Assembly (NCBI RefSeq): GCF_035594035.1
Contig: NZ_CP141588.1
Coordinates: 1,757,501 to 1,821,500, forward strand
DNA: 64,000 bases
Direction of reading: 5' to 3'
Source of the DNA: Sphingomonas sp. LY54
GTDB taxonomy: Bacteria; Pseudomonadota; Alphaproteobacteria; Sphingomonadales; Sphingomonadaceae
Made by a program: the position numbers and the translations under genes. The number at the start of each line of letters is the position of its first letter. Positions within the stretch are counted from its first letter, which is position 1. This document shows positions 8,829 through 20,231 of this stretch, in pieces. Below the pieces are notes generated by a model. It was not told the origin of the DNA and made no database searches. It saw only the letters and a list, made by a program, of their open reading frames with translations.

Positions 8829-10289
8829 CTATTCGCGCCAGAAGTGTCCTACCGCACGCAGTTTGTCGAAGGCCTTGGACGCCGCGGCAAGGTGGCGCCT
8901 CTCGGCCTTGGCGCCGCTCCCGTCCGTCGGAATCTCCAGATCGAGCCCTTCGAGCAGGATGCGCGCCGTGGCGGCGTCGTTGAGCGCGCCGAGATGCTCC
9001 TGGATCGCCTCGAGCGCGCCGAGAAAGGCCTTGCGCGGCTTGGCCTTCGCCTTGTCCGTGTCGAGTCCCTCCAGGAATTCGACCGCATAGCGCAGTTTCT
9101 TGACGTCAATGCGGAAGCGGTGGCGCGCCTCTTCGTCCACTTGCCGCAGCTGGCCGCCCGCCTTGCGGACCTTGCGCCAGCGCCGGTCGAGCCGGTCGAG
9201 GGCGAAGGTGCGGAGCGGCTGGCGCGCCGGCGGCTCCTGCCGCCACGCGCCGATGGCAAGCCACGCCACCAGGTCGAGCAGCAGCATGCGCAGCCGCTGC
9301 GACCCGAGCGCGGCGAGCACGCGATCATAGGCCTCCTCGCGCGCCGCCTCGAGCTTTGGCCTCCACTCCGCATGAAGATCGTTCCGGCCGAGGAAAACAT
9401 CGAGATTGCGGGCGTCGCCGAGCTGGCCCGCGAACCACCGCAATTCCTCGCGCAGGCGCGCGCCTTCGTCGTCGCGAACGACGGGTCCGAACAGCGAGAA
9501 GGCCGCGCGCAGCCTTCGGATCGCCACCCGCGCCTGGTGCAGCGCCGCCGGGTCCCGCTTCGCCACCAGGTCCTCGTTCAATCGGAAATGCTTGAGGCAG
9601 GCATGGGCGATCGCCGCAAAGCCGGCGCCCGCGTCGGCTTCGGGATCGACCCGAACCGGGCCCGCTTTGGCGACCTTGCCGAGGCGGCCGTCGGCGAGCG
9701 CGAAGCCGCGCTCGGATTTGCTGAGCACGCCGATGCGCAGCGGCAGGTCGCGGGCGAGGGCGCGCGCAAGATCGAACAGGGCGGCCGCCTCGCCCCGCTT
9801 CAGCTCCAGTTCGATCTCGTCCAGCGGCTTCTCGCGCGTGTCGCCGCGGATTGAGCCGTGGTCGAGGATCAGTTCGATCTCCGCGCCTTGCCATTCCAGC
9901 AGCCAGATCGTCCGCTCGACGTCGGACACGGTGACCGGCGCCAATGACGCGCGCAGCTTGGGCTTGAGCAGCCCGGCGAGCGGAGTCTCGGCGAGCGCGG
10001 CCTGGTCCAACCCTGGGCCTTCGATGTCCCGCTCCCATTCCGGCCGGTCGAACAGGCCCGCCGACCCGGCCGCGTCCTGCTTAACCGTCTGGACGAACCG
10101 ACCCTCGGCCGCCCGCACCCGCAGCGAGTAACCGGCTTTGCGCAAGGCCGCTTTGCCGGTGTCGTAGTAGGTCGAAACTTGGCGCAGGCTGCGGCGCGCC
10201 CGCCCGGCCAGCGCCGGATGGCGCGCCAGCGCCTCGGCCGCGTCCGCGTCGACCTCGAGCTTGAGCTCGACCTCCTGATCCTCGCGCAT
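8829..10289 (-). CDS. CYTH and CHAD domain protein (inorganic triphosphatase-like)
   Basis: The 486-residue product has an N-terminal CYTH domain (about 1-200) with the metal/triphosphate motif ExExK at residues 6-10, plus TYYDT and later acidic/basic strands. A C-terminal CHAD domain (about 220-480) has the conserved histidine helices HQARVAIRRLR and HRFRIDVKKLRYAVEF. CYTH domains of this kind hydrolyse inorganic triphosphate; CHAD domains bind polyphosphate. This suggests a role in phosphate-polymer metabolism. The start at 10289 puts the ExExK motif at the normal place; the frame runs 40 codons further upstream without family-like sequence. Confidence 0.88.
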   Translation of the reverse strand: MREDQEVELKLEVDADAAEALARHPALAGRARRSLRQVSTYYDTGKAALRKAGYSLRVRAAEGRFVQTVKQDAAGSAGLFDRPEWERDIEGPGLDQAALAETPLAGLLKPKLRASLAPVTVSDVERTIWLLEWQGAEIELILDHGSIRGDTREKPLDEIELELKRGEAAALFDLARALARDLPLRIGVLSKSERGFALADGRLGKVAKAGPVRVDPEADAGAGFAAIAHACLKHFRLNEDLVAKRDPAALHQARVAIRRLRAAFSLFGPVVRDDEGARLREELRWFAGQLGDARNLDVFLGRNDLHAEWRPKLEAAREEAYDRVLAALGSQRLRMLLLDLVAWLAIGAWRQEPPARQPLRTFALDRLDRRWRKVRKAGGQLRQVDEEARHRFRIDVKKLRYAVEFLEGLDTDKAKAKPRKAFLGALEAIQEHLGALNDAATARILLEGLDLEIPTDGSGAKAERRHLAAASKAFDKLRAVGHFWRE

Positions 10290-10514
10290 GCGCTCCTCGC
10301 TCGGCCGACTCGGGCGGCACCCCTGTAACCCTCCCCGCAGCGGCCGCCAAATCGGGCTCCATTTGCGACCAACTTCAAATCGCGAGACATTCGGGACTGC
10401 AGGCAGCATCGTGGAGCCCCACCCTTCCCCCGCCGCCTCCGGCTTGCTAGAGCGCGCGCAACCGCCGCGCCGGACTCCGCCCGGCGCGAAGTCTCACTTC
10501 GCGACGAGGACATT

Positions 10515-13202
<2,688 letters not shown>

Positions 13203-13209
13203 TCCGGAC

Positions 13210-13241
13210 CTGCGCGGCCCTGCCTCGGCAGGGTCGCGCAG
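13210..13241 (+). terminator. Hairpin after acnA
   Basis: Arms 13210-13224 and 13227-13241 are complementary over about 14 bp with one G-U pair, starting eight bases after the acnA stop. No clear T-run follows, so it may stabilise the 3' end rather than terminate on its own. Confidence 0.5.
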
Positions 13242-13464
13242 TCCCGTTCCGGGCCAAAACAGAAGTTAACAAAATATTTTCGGCGCTGTGGCTTTTCGGT
13301 TCGTCGCGTGGCCAAAACGGGCCGTCGCCGCGGCTTTGCGCAGTTAACAGGGTGCCGCCCAAGGTAAGCGGTCAATGCGCGCGGCGCCCGTTCATCCCAA
13401 AGCCATGAAACCGTTCCGAAACATCGCACGTTGAGCCTCCAAGTTGTTTGACAAGGAGCCACTC

Positions 13465-13734
13465 ATGGCGACGAGTATTCTGGAAGCCCGCGGCGGTTGC
13501 GTTATCCCCCAGGCGAGTCTGCGTGGGTACCATATCGTGTATCGCGAGCATGAGACCAACCATTGCCCCGGCTGCGGGCACACCCATTGGTATATCGGCC
13601 GCACGATGGCCGAATGCGCCTTCTGCACGACTGCGCTTCCGCTTGAGAACGCTCCCCTGGTTGCGGGCGGCCAGATCGTGCGGACCATTCGCAGGCCCGT
13701 CTACGGCCGTGCCGAACATGCCTATGCCGCCTGA
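13465..13734 (+). CDS. Small zinc-ribbon protein, unknown function
   Basis: An 89-residue protein with two CxxC pairs, CPGC (34-37) and CAFC (51-54), spaced as in a zinc ribbon; the second pair is followed by LPLENAPL. AAGGAG at 13453-13458 lies six bases before the ATG, which decides this start over an in-frame ATG further upstream. An AT-rich stretch near 13257-13280 may hold its promoter. No enzymatic motif is visible; a nucleic-acid or protein-binding role is possible but not shown. Confidence 0.7.
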   Translation: MATSILEARGGCVIPQASLRGYHIVYREHETNHCPGCGHTHWYIGRTMAECAFCTTALPLENAPLVAGGQIVRTIRRPVYGRAEHAYAA

Positions 13735-13818
13735 GGCGGTTTCTCCTTCAGTTGCGGCCGAGGCCGCACGCGCGCGCCAGCCTTAGTCCCCCCTCTCAGA
13801 CCGGCTGGCGCGCGCACC

Positions 13819-13833
13819 TTAACCCTCTCTTAG
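13819..13833 (+). promoter_or_regulatory. CtrA-box-like TTAA-N7-TTAG
   Basis: TTAA, seven bases, TTAG, about 25 bases before the aspartic-protease gene; a further TTTAACC follows at 13843. CtrA of alphaproteobacteria recognises TTAA-N7-TTAA. One mismatch and a single site make this a weak call. Confidence 0.25.
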
Positions 13834-13857
13834 ACCAGACCCTTTAACCTCGCCGGC

Positions 13858-14358
13858 ATGGCAGGCCATGGCTTCTGGATCATGAGTGTCGCGATACTGG
13901 CGGCAGGTGCGCTGTTCTCCCCGCGCGCGGAGCCGCCGCCCGAGGCCGCTGCGGAGGAATTCGCGGCTGCTCCCCAACCGACGCCGATCGGCAACGGCGC
14001 AGCCGCGACGACGTTGCGCCGCGCGCCCGACGGTCATTTCTACGCCGACGCCCAGGTCAACGGCGCACGCCTGCGCCTGCTGGTCGACACCGGCGCGAGC
14101 GGCCTCGTCCTCACCCGCACAGACGCCCAGCGCGCCGGCGTCGCAGCGGGCGATTTCACCGCCATCGGCAGGGGCGCGGGCGGAACGGTCCGACTGATGC
14201 CGACGACGCTCGGCCGCGTGGCGCTGGGCCCGCTCAGCGCCGACAACGTCCCGGCGATGGTCGCCGAGGACCAATTGCCCGTGTCGCTGATGGGCCAGAG
14301 CTTCCTCGCCCGCATCGGCACGGTCACGATCCGCGGCGACGAAATGGTGCTGCGCTAG
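13858..14358 (+). CDS. Retroviral-type aspartic protease (clan AA, TIGR02281-like)
   Basis: A 166-residue protein with an N-terminal hydrophobic anchor (about 7-20), a variable Pro/Ala-rich linker and one retropepsin-like domain with catalytic DTGAS (77-81). LVLTR, a middle flap region and SLMGQSFLARI near the C-terminus complete the family pattern. Such proteases act as dimers and here probably face the periplasm. The stop overlaps the convergent cyclophilin stop by four bases (CTAG). Confidence 0.82.
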   Translation: MAGHGFWIMSVAILAAGALFSPRAEPPPEAAAEEFAAAPQPTPIGNGAAATTLRRAPDGHFYADAQVNGARLRLLVDTGASGLVLTRTDAQRAGVAAGDFTAIGRGAGGTVRLMPTTLGRVALGPLSADNVPAMVAEDQLPVSLMGQSFLARIGTVTIRGDEMVLR

Positions 14359-15302
14359 GGCTTCCGTCGCACCGGCACCGGCGCATTGCAGATATCCACG
14401 CCGCCCGCCGGCCGGTCGAAGAAGTCGCCGCCGCGATTGGCGCGGCCGGTGACGTAGGCGCCGAACGCGTCGTGATCCGATCGCAGCACCTCGTAGTTCG
14501 GCCGCGCGGCGGCCGGCATGTCGGCCGCGAGCATCACGCGCGCGATGCGGACGTCCTGCGCACGGTCCTTGTAGAAGCCCAGCGCCTCGGTGCCGCGCGG
14601 ACGGGCCGAGAGGCGGTCGATGCCGTCGATCACGCGGCCGACCGTCGCGATGTTGCGGTCGAGGTGGCGCGGGGCATGGCCGATGACGGCGTAGAGCTCC
14701 CCGCCGGTGCCGGTGTCGGGCGAGAGTTCGCGACCGGCGCCGACCATCGCATAGCAATGGGTGAGCCAGGCTTTGCCGTCCTCGGGATCGTAGGCGACCG
14801 GCCAGCTTCCGGCGTGACCCACCATCGGCGCATAGCTGTCGGGAAAGCCCAGCGGCCGCACGTCCATGCCCTCGAGCAGGCGCTCATATTCGGCCGGCGG
14901 CTTAGCGGTCACGCCCTGCGGCAGCGGCTTGTCGCTTTCGTTGACGCCCCATTGCGCGACATAATTGTCCTGGACGCGGTAGACGGCCGAGCCGTTCCAA
15001 TAGCCGGCACGGGCGAAAGCGCGGATGTTCGCGACATGGACCGGCGCGAAATCGGCCGCCAGTTCGATCGCGACGCGGCCGCCGTCGGCGAGGTCGAGGA
15101 TCAGCAGATTCTCCGGATTGACCGCGCGCCAGGCCTCGGCGGGAGCGCCCTTCAGCACGTCGGCAGGCTCGGTCGCGCCCTCGACCGGGGCGGGCCGCCA
15201 GAATGTGTAGCGCGCGGAGGCGTCGGGATCGGCCGCCTGCCCAGTCGCCTGGTTGCAGGCCGCCAGCAGCCCGAGCAGTGAAACGGCCATCAATCTACGC
15301 AT
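14355..15302 (-). CDS. Cyclophilin-type peptidyl-prolyl isomerase lipoprotein
   Basis: Predicted periplasmic prolyl isomerase of 315 residues. The start at 15302 gives a lipoprotein signal ([16 protein letters not shown]). The body carries cyclophilin-like segments: [41 protein letters not shown] split over two strands, then [16 protein letters not shown] and VGRVIDGID. Several canonical catalytic positions are shifted, so activity is likely but not certain. It converges on the aspartic protease, so the two genes share a 3' border. Confidence 0.82.
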   Translation of the reverse strand: MRRLMAVSLLGLLAACNQATGQAADPDASARYTFWRPAPVEGATEPADVLKGAPAEAWRAVNPENLLILDLADGGRVAIELAADFAPVHVANIRAFARAGYWNGSAVYRVQDNYVAQWGVNESDKPLPQGVTAKPPAEYERLLEGMDVRPLGFPDSYAPMVGHAGSWPVAYDPEDGKAWLTHCYAMVGAGRELSPDTGTGGELYAVIGHAPRHLDRNIATVGRVIDGIDRLSARPRGTEALGFYKDRAQDVRIARVMLAADMPAAARPNYEVLRSDHDAFGAYVTGRANRGGDFFDRPAGGVDICNAPVPVRRKP

Positions 15303-15440
15303 GCCTTGCTCCCCGTCCTTTTCGGCAAGGCATAGCGGCTGCCTTGGGCGCGGGCCAGATGCCGCGCGCCTCTGCCGCTTCACCGCGTCCGGCAAAGCCG
15401 CTAGGCTTGGACGTTATGGGGCGCACGACGCGGAGAATTT

Positions 15441-15740
15441 ATGCTCAATCTGTTGCTTGCTCTGGCGGTCGGCGGGATCATGGGCTGGATCGCCAGCGTC
15501 GTCATGCGGACCGATCGGCAGCAGGCCAAGGTATTCAACGTCGTCGTCGGCCTGCTCGGCGCCTTCCTCGGCGGCTTCGTGCTCGGCCCGGTGATGGGCG
15601 GCGGCAACCTGCTGGAGAACCGCTTCGATCCGATGAGCCTGGTTGTCGCCTTCCTGGGCGCGATCGCCCTGCTCACGATCGTCGCTTTGTTCCGCCGCCG
15701 ACGCATGCGCAGAGGACGCGACGTCCCCGGCGATCAGTAA
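15441..15740 (+). CDS. GlsB/YeaQ/YmgE family small membrane protein
   Basis: A 99-residue inner-membrane protein with about three hydrophobic helices and glycine-rich packing motifs (GGIMGWIAS, GLLGAFLGGFVLG), the hallmark of the transglycosylase-associated/GlsB family linked to acid and envelope stress. The tail is strongly basic (RRRRMRRGR) and probably cytoplasmic. Its biochemical role is unknown in the family. The last bases overlap the convergent flgN stop. Confidence 0.8.
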   Translation: MLNLLLALAVGGIMGWIASVVMRTDRQQAKVFNVVVGLLGAFLGGFVLGPVMGGGNLLENRFDPMSLVVAFLGAIALLTIVALFRRRRMRRGRDVPGDQ

Positions 15741-16156
15741 CGCGAGTTGATCGAGATCGGCGTCGCCAGTTCCTTGCGCTGGACGGCGCCGCCCGCGCCA
15801 TAAATCGCGTGGCGCGTGCCGTTCAGCCTTTTGGCCTCGGCCGCGACCGCCGCCATCATCTCCAGCGACAATTCGATATGGCGAGAGAGCACGCGCGCAT
15901 TGGGCTCGGAGACTTCCTTGAGCTCGGCCAAGGCGGCAAGAAGGGCGTCCTTCGCTTCGGGGTCGAGCGTCTCGACCCATTCCGGGTTCGCACGGGTGAA
16001 TTCGGCCGACCGGGCTTCGAGGATGCCGACCAGCCGCGCCTTGGCAACGGCGAGTTCGGCGAGCTCCGGTGCGCGGCCGCGCGTTTCCAGCGCTTCCGTT
16101 TCCTCGCGCATGATCGCGATCAGCGACTGGATCGTGTCGACGAGCTCACTGACCAT
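15734..16156 (-). CDS. flgN: FlgN-like flagellar export chaperone
   Basis: A 140-residue, largely helical cytoplasmic protein at the 3' end of flgI-flgJ. FlgN-type chaperones escort hook-filament junction proteins FlgK and FlgL to the export gate. Recognition rests on size, heptad-like helices (LVDTIQSLIAIMREET) and position; similarity by eye is modest. Two ATGs lie at 16162 and 16156; the second is chosen because GGAGG is eight bases before it, and only two before the first. It overlaps flgJ by 11 bases. Confidence 0.7.
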   Translation of the reverse strand: MVSELVDTIQSLIAIMREETEALETRGRAPELAELAVAKARLVGILEARSAEFTRANPEWVETLDPEAKDALLAALAELKEVSEPNARVLSRHIELSLEMMAAVAAEAKRLNGTRHAIYGAGGAVQRKELATPISINSRY

Positions 16157-16457
16157 TGCCATTTCCTCCCTGCATCTTGATGATCTGCTCCATGACGGCG
16201 GGAGCGATGCCGACGCCGCCGGCACGGGCCATCTCCGCGCCCAGTTTCTCCGCGAGCACGCCGCGGAACATTTCCTCGCCGTGGCCGCCCGAAAATTGGT
16301 CGCCGATCTCGACCGTCTCCATCATGATCTTGGCCATCTGGCCGAGGAACACGGCTTCGAACTCGCGCGCGGTCGCCTGCGCGGCGCTCTCGCGCTGCGG
16401 CACCGGCGGACGCGACGGCTGCGGCGCCGCGAGCGGCGCCTGGGCGATATCGTTCAT
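16146..16457 (-). CDS. flgJ: Rod-binding protein, FlgJ N-terminal domain
   Basis: A 103-residue protein equal to the rod-capping domain of FlgJ only: FEAVFLGQMAKIMMETV and EEMFRGVLAEKLGAEMARAGGVGIA are typical. The muramidase domain of enterobacterial FlgJ is absent, as is normal for alphaproteobacteria, where a separate lytic enzyme is used. It acts in the periplasm during rod assembly. The ATG at 16457 overlaps the flgI stop by one base; a GTG one codon earlier gives a four-base overlap and is an equal candidate. Confidence 0.85.
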   Translation of the reverse strand: MNDIAQAPLAAPQPSRPPVPQRESAAQATAREFEAVFLGQMAKIMMETVEIGDQFSGGHGEEMFRGVLAEKLGAEMARAGGVGIAPAVMEQIIKMQGGNGNGQ

Positions 16458-17560
16458 CACTGGACCTCGATCTCGGCCTGGAGAGCGCCGGCGGTCTTGA
16501 GCGCCTGCAGGATGGTGATGAGGTTGCGCGGGCTGACTCCGAGCGCGTTGAGGCCGCTCACCAGCGAACTCAGCGAGGAGCCGCCACCGACCATCGCGAG
16601 CGAAGCGCCGCCGCCGTCGTCGACCTCGATCGCGGTGCGCGGCAGAACCACGGTCTGGCCGTCGGAGAGCGGCGCCGGCTGCGATGCGACCGGCGTCTCC
16701 GAGACGCTGATCGTCAGGCCGCCCTGGGCGATCGCGACCGGGCTGATGCGCACGTCCTTGCCCATCACCACGGTGCCCGAGGCCTCGTTGATGACGATCC
16801 GCGCCGGCTGGTCGACCTTCACTTCCAGATTTTCGACCGCCGACATCAGTTCGACCACCGATCCGTTGCGCGGCGTGATCTGGACGGTCGCGGGATCGAG
16901 GACTTCCGCCGCGCCGGGCACCTCGCGGTTGATCGTATCGGCGATCCGGCGCGCGGTGGTGAAATCGGGGTTCTTGAGCGCCAGCTTCAGGCTCGACGCC
17001 GAATTGAAGGCGAACGGCACCTCGCGCTCGATGATCGCACCGCCGGCGATGCGGCCGGAAGTGGTGACGCCGCGCGTGACGCTCGCGCCGGCGCCTTGCG
17101 CCCGGAATCCGGACACGGCGACCGGGCCCTGCGCGACCGCATAGATCTCGCCGTCAAGCGCGCGCAAAGTCGACACGATCAACGTGCCGCCCTGCAGGCT
17201 CTTGGCGTCGCCGATCGCCGAGACCTGGACGTCGATCTGCGATCCGGCGCGCGCGAACGGCGGCATGGTCGCGGTGACCGACACCGCGGCGACGTTCTCG
17301 GTGCGCATCTGCGTGCCTTCGACGCTGACGCCCATCCGCTCGAGCATGCCCTTCATCGATTCCTCGGTGAACGGCGCGTTTCGGATGCGGTCGCCGGTGC
17401 CGGCGAGGCCGACGACGAGGCCGTAGCCGACCAATTGGTTGGCGCGGACGTTCTCGACGTCGACGATGTCCTTGATCCGGGGCGCCGCCTCCGCGGCCGC
17501 AGGCAGGGTCCAGGCGGCGAACGCGAACAGGCAGGCGGAGAGGAGATGGGAAGAGCGCAT
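16457..17560 (-). CDS. flgI: Flagellar P-ring protein
   Basis: Forms the periplasmic P ring around the flagellar rod. The 367 residues start with a Sec signal peptide (about 1-26, ending AEAAP), followed by the conserved RIKDIVDVENVRANQLVGYG, split here as RIKDIVDVENVR and NQLVGYGLVVGL, and the C-terminal LNALGVSPRNLITILQALK. Length is normal. Start chosen at the ATG 17560; a GTG two codons upstream is possible. First gene of flgI-flgJ-flgN and divergent from fliX, the arrangement known from Caulobacter. A CCTATAAG box lies 36 bases upstream. Confidence 0.95.
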   Translation of the reverse strand: MRSSHLLSACLFAFAAWTLPAAAEAAPRIKDIVDVENVRANQLVGYGLVVGLAGTGDRIRNAPFTEESMKGMLERMGVSVEGTQMRTENVAAVSVTATMPPFARAGSQIDVQVSAIGDAKSLQGGTLIVSTLRALDGEIYAVAQGPVAVSGFRAQGAGASVTRGVTTSGRIAGGAIIEREVPFAFNSASSLKLALKNPDFTTARRIADTINREVPGAAEVLDPATVQITPRNGSVVELMSAVENLEVKVDQPARIVINEASGTVVMGKDVRISPVAIAQGGLTISVSETPVASQPAPLSDGQTVVLPRTAIEVDDGGGASLAMVGGGSSLSSLVSGLNALGVSPRNLITILQALKTAGALQAEIEVQ

Positions 17561-17595
17561 AATCACCCGGCTGGTGGAAAAGTGGCAGCCTTCTT

Positions 17596-17603
17596 CTTAT
17601 AGG
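17596..17603 (-). promoter_or_regulatory. CCTATAAG box upstream of flgI
   Basis: On the minus strand CCTATAAG lies 36 bases before the flgI ATG. The same eight bases occur before flgC and fliN. GAAAGTGT is found ten bases upstream. It resembles a -10 element, possibly of a flagellar sigma factor. Confidence 0.45.
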
Positions 17604-17644
17604 ATAAGGAGGGAACACTTTCCCGAAGTCGACAGGAGAATTCC

Positions 17645-18043
17645 GTGCGCATCTCCGGCGTTCCGCCCATTCAGCCGCGCGACCTGTCGGCGACCCGGTC
17701 CAAGTCGGGCGTGTTCACCGTCTCGGGGGAAGCCCCGGCCCGCCCGGCCGGCAATCCGGTCCAGCCGGCGACCTCGGTCTCGATGCTGGTGGCGCTTGCC
17801 GCCGCCGACGACGAGGTCGAGCGCCGCCGCCGCATGGCCGAGCAGGCCGAACGCGGCCTCGACGCCCTCGAGCAGCTCGATCGGGACATGGCGGAGGGCC
17901 GTCCCACCGTCGACAAGCTCCGCGCCGTCGCGGCCTGGTCGCGCGGCGTAGCGCCGCCGGCCGATCCCGAGCTCGCCCGCTTGGTCAGCGACATCGAGCT
18001 GCGCGCCCTGATCGAACTCGCTAAGCAGGAACGCGACGACTGA
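17645..18043 (+). CDS. fliX: Flagellar assembly regulator FliX
   Basis: In Caulobacter FliX couples early flagellar assembly to activation of the sigma-54 regulator FlbD. The product is 132 residues from a GTG start. It shows the family layout: N-terminal MRISGVPPI, a Pro/Ala-rich linker, then a helical region ending DIELRALIELAKQERDD. Position opposite flgI matches the Caulobacter locus. flbD is not in the window. A bidirectional terminator follows. Confidence 0.85.
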   Translation: MRISGVPPIQPRDLSATRSKSGVFTVSGEAPARPAGNPVQPATSVSMLVALAAADDEVERRRRMAEQAERGLDALEQLDRDMAEGRPTVDKLRAVAAWSRGVAPPADPELARLVSDIELRALIELAKQERDD

Positions 18044-18084
18044 TCCTTTCGGCGCGCCGGCCGCGCCGCTCCTTCCGGACGCAG

Positions 18085-18121
18085 AAAGGCCGGCGGAGTC
18101 TCGCGACGCCGCCGGCCTTTT
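18085..18121. terminator. Bidirectional intrinsic terminator between fliX and a chemoreceptor gene
   Basis: Perfect 12-bp arms 18085-18096 and 18109-18120 around a 12-base loop. The plus side is followed by T residues and the minus side by TTTCTG. It separates convergent transcripts. Confidence 0.75.
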
Positions 18122-18136
18122 GCTTGAGTCAACCGA

Positions 18137-19969
18137 TCAGAATTCGTTCCAGTCGTCCACCGCCTCGGCGAGGTTGGACTGGAGCTTCAGCGCGACATTG
18201 CCGCGCGAGACCGGGCGCGGCGCCGGCCGGGGCCGTGCCGCTGCGCGAACCGGAGCAATCTCCTGGCCGGTCTGGAAGCGGCCGACCAGATTGCTGAGCC
18301 CCGTCGCCTCGTCGGAGAGGCTGCGCGCCGCGGCGGTGCTTTCCTCGACCATCGCCGCATTCTGCTGCGTGACCTTGTCCATTTCGGTCACCGCAGTGTT
18401 GACCTGCGCCAGCGCCGAGCTCTGCTGGTCGGCGGCCATCGCAATCTGCGACACCAGCACGCTGATCTCGTCGACCGAGCCGATGATCCGCTCCAGCGCA
18501 TTGCCGGCGTCGCCGACCAGCTTGACGCCGCTGTCGACCTGCTCCGTGCTGGTCGAGATCAGCTGACCGATCTCCTGCGCGGCATCGGCCGAACGCTGGG
18601 CAAGGGCCCGCACTTCGTTGGCGACGACCGCGAACGCGCGCCCGGCTTCGCCGGCATGCGCCGCTTCCACGCTCGCATTGAGCGCGAGCAGATTGGTCTG
18701 GAACGCGATCTTCTCGATCACCGTGATGATCTGGGAGATTTGCTGCGAACTCTTCTCGATGCCGGCCATCGCTTCGACGGCCGCCGACACGACCTTGCTG
18801 CTCTGCTGGGCATCGGCCTGGGTGGCCGCGACCAGCTTGTTGGCCTCGCCGGCGCCGATCGCGCTGCTCTGCACGGTCGCCGTGATCTCGGTCATCGCCG
18901 CAGCCGTTTCCTCGAGCGAAGCGGCCTGCTGCTCGGTGCGGCGCGAGAGGTCGTCCGAAGCCTGGCTGATCTCGCCCGAACCGCCGTGGATGTTGGCGGT
19001 GGCGCGGGCGATCGCTCCCATCGCCGAGCCGAGTTCGGCGACGGCGGCGTTGAAATCGTCCTTGAGCTTCTGGAATTCGGGCGGGAAGGCGACGTCGAGA
19101 TTGTAGGTGAGGTCGCCCCCGGCCAAAGCCGACAGGCCGTCGGCCAGCGCGGTGGTGACCCGCTCCTGGATCGCGGCCGCCTCGGCGGCGCGCTGGCGCT
19201 CCTTATCGACGACCGAGCCGCGGAAGGCGTCGACCGCGCGGGCGATGTCGCCGATCTCGTCCTTCTGCTCGGTGTGCGGGACGGCGGCGTCGCTATTCTC
19301 GCGCGCCAGGCCGTGGATCGTCGCGCCCAGACCCTTGATCGGGCGCACGACGCCGCGGGTCACGACCATGAAGGTAGCGAACGCAGCGGCGAGGCCGGCC
19401 GCGGCCAGCACCAGCATCAGGACGAACATGAACTGGGCGTTCTTGATCGCGGCGTCGGTGTCGGCGCTGGCGATCTGGATCTGCATCTCGACCAGCTTGT
19501 CGATCACTTCGGAGATCGGGGCGACGGCCTCGTAGGTTTCCGTCTCCCAGCCGTCCAGCCCGGCGCGGTCGCCGCGCTCCATGATGCCCTGGAGGATTTC
19601 GACGTCCTTGGCGGCGCGGGTCATCAGACGCTCGGTCTCGGCCGCCAGCGCCGCTTCTTCGCCCTCCGGCTCGGTGGCGCGATAGGCCTTCCAATGGCCG
19701 TCGATAGCCTGGCGGCTCTCGCGGACCATGGTGGCGCCTTCGGCCATGCTGATATTGTCGTTGCGGACGCGGTGGCCGGCGTTGACGATGCCTTCATTAT
19801 AGAGGTCGGCGACCTCCTTCAGGCTCTGCAGCGGCTTCACGCGGTTGCCGAGCAGGCCCGACAGCGCATCGCCGCTCTGGTTGGACGAATAGAAAGCGGC
19901 GGCCGAGATCGTCACCATGGCGACGGTCAGGAACAGGATGGCCGACAGGAGTTTGGTACGAAGCGTCAT
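18137..19969 (-). CDS. Methyl-accepting chemotaxis protein (first of a tandem pair)
   Basis: Transmembrane chemoreceptor signalling to CheA/CheW. From ATG 19969 the product has 610 residues: TM1 at about 8-30, a four-helix periplasmic sensor to about 185, TM2 near 190-212, a HAMP region, and a methyl-accepting signalling domain with the hairpin tip [19 protein letters not shown]. The C-terminus is a linker ending in WNEF, resembling the CheR/CheB-tethering pentapeptide (xWxxF) of E. coli receptors. The frame is open for 69 more codons upstream; ATG at 20008 is a second candidate. Ligand unknown. Confidence 0.92.
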   Translation of the reverse strand: MTLRTKLLSAILFLTVAMVTISAAAFYSSNQSGDALSGLLGNRVKPLQSLKEVADLYNEGIVNAGHRVRNDNISMAEGATMVRESRQAIDGHWKAYRATEPEGEEAALAAETERLMTRAAKDVEILQGIMERGDRAGLDGWETETYEAVAPISEVIDKLVEMQIQIASADTDAAIKNAQFMFVLMLVLAAAGLAAAFATFMVVTRGVVRPIKGLGATIHGLARENSDAAVPHTEQKDEIGDIARAVDAFRGSVVDKERQRAAEAAAIQERVTTALADGLSALAGGDLTYNLDVAFPPEFQKLKDDFNAAVAELGSAMGAIARATANIHGGSGEISQASDDLSRRTEQQAASLEETAAAMTEITATVQSSAIGAGEANKLVAATQADAQQSSKVVSAAVEAMAGIEKSSQQISQIITVIEKIAFQTNLLALNASVEAAHAGEAGRAFAVVANEVRALAQRSADAAQEIGQLISTSTEQVDSGVKLVGDAGNALERIIGSVDEISVLVSQIAMAADQQSSALAQVNTAVTEMDKVTQQNAAMVEESTAAARSLSDEATGLSNLVGRFQTGQEIAPVRAAARPRPAPRPVSRGNVALKLQSNLAEAVDDWNEF

Positions 19970-20102
19970 GGGCTCGGCTCCATCTGAGCGTGGTGCGACA
20001 GTCCCCATCGGGACTTCGGACGCGGCGCTTCGATGGCGATCATCGTCAGAGGTCCTGGCGCGCAGGCGATATTCCGCCCCGCGCCAGATGGTTACTTCGC
20101 TT

Positions 20103-20112
20103 GAATTATAGG
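20103..20112 (-). promoter_or_regulatory. CCTATAAT box upstream of first chemoreceptor gene
   Basis: CCTATAAT on the minus strand, about 135 bases before the chosen ATG and 95 before the alternative ATG at 20008. It lies between the neighbour's terminator and this gene, as expected for its own promoter. No standard -35 was seen. Confidence 0.4.
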
Positions 20113-20174
20113 ATGGAGCCGGCCGGGGTGCGCAAAACCCTGCAGTATTTTCCTTTAAGGCGCGCCGCGGGCAC

Positions 20175-20206
20175 AAAAAAAGCGGGGAGCGATCGCTCGC
20201 CCCCCG
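20175..20206 (-). terminator. Intrinsic terminator after second chemoreceptor gene
   Basis: GC-rich hairpin at 20182-20206 followed on the minus strand by seven T (20175-20181). It closes the transcript of the 20232-22091 gene and so separates the two tandem receptor genes. Confidence 0.8.
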
Positions 20207-20231
20207 CCTCTTGCCATCAAGGCCAATCCGA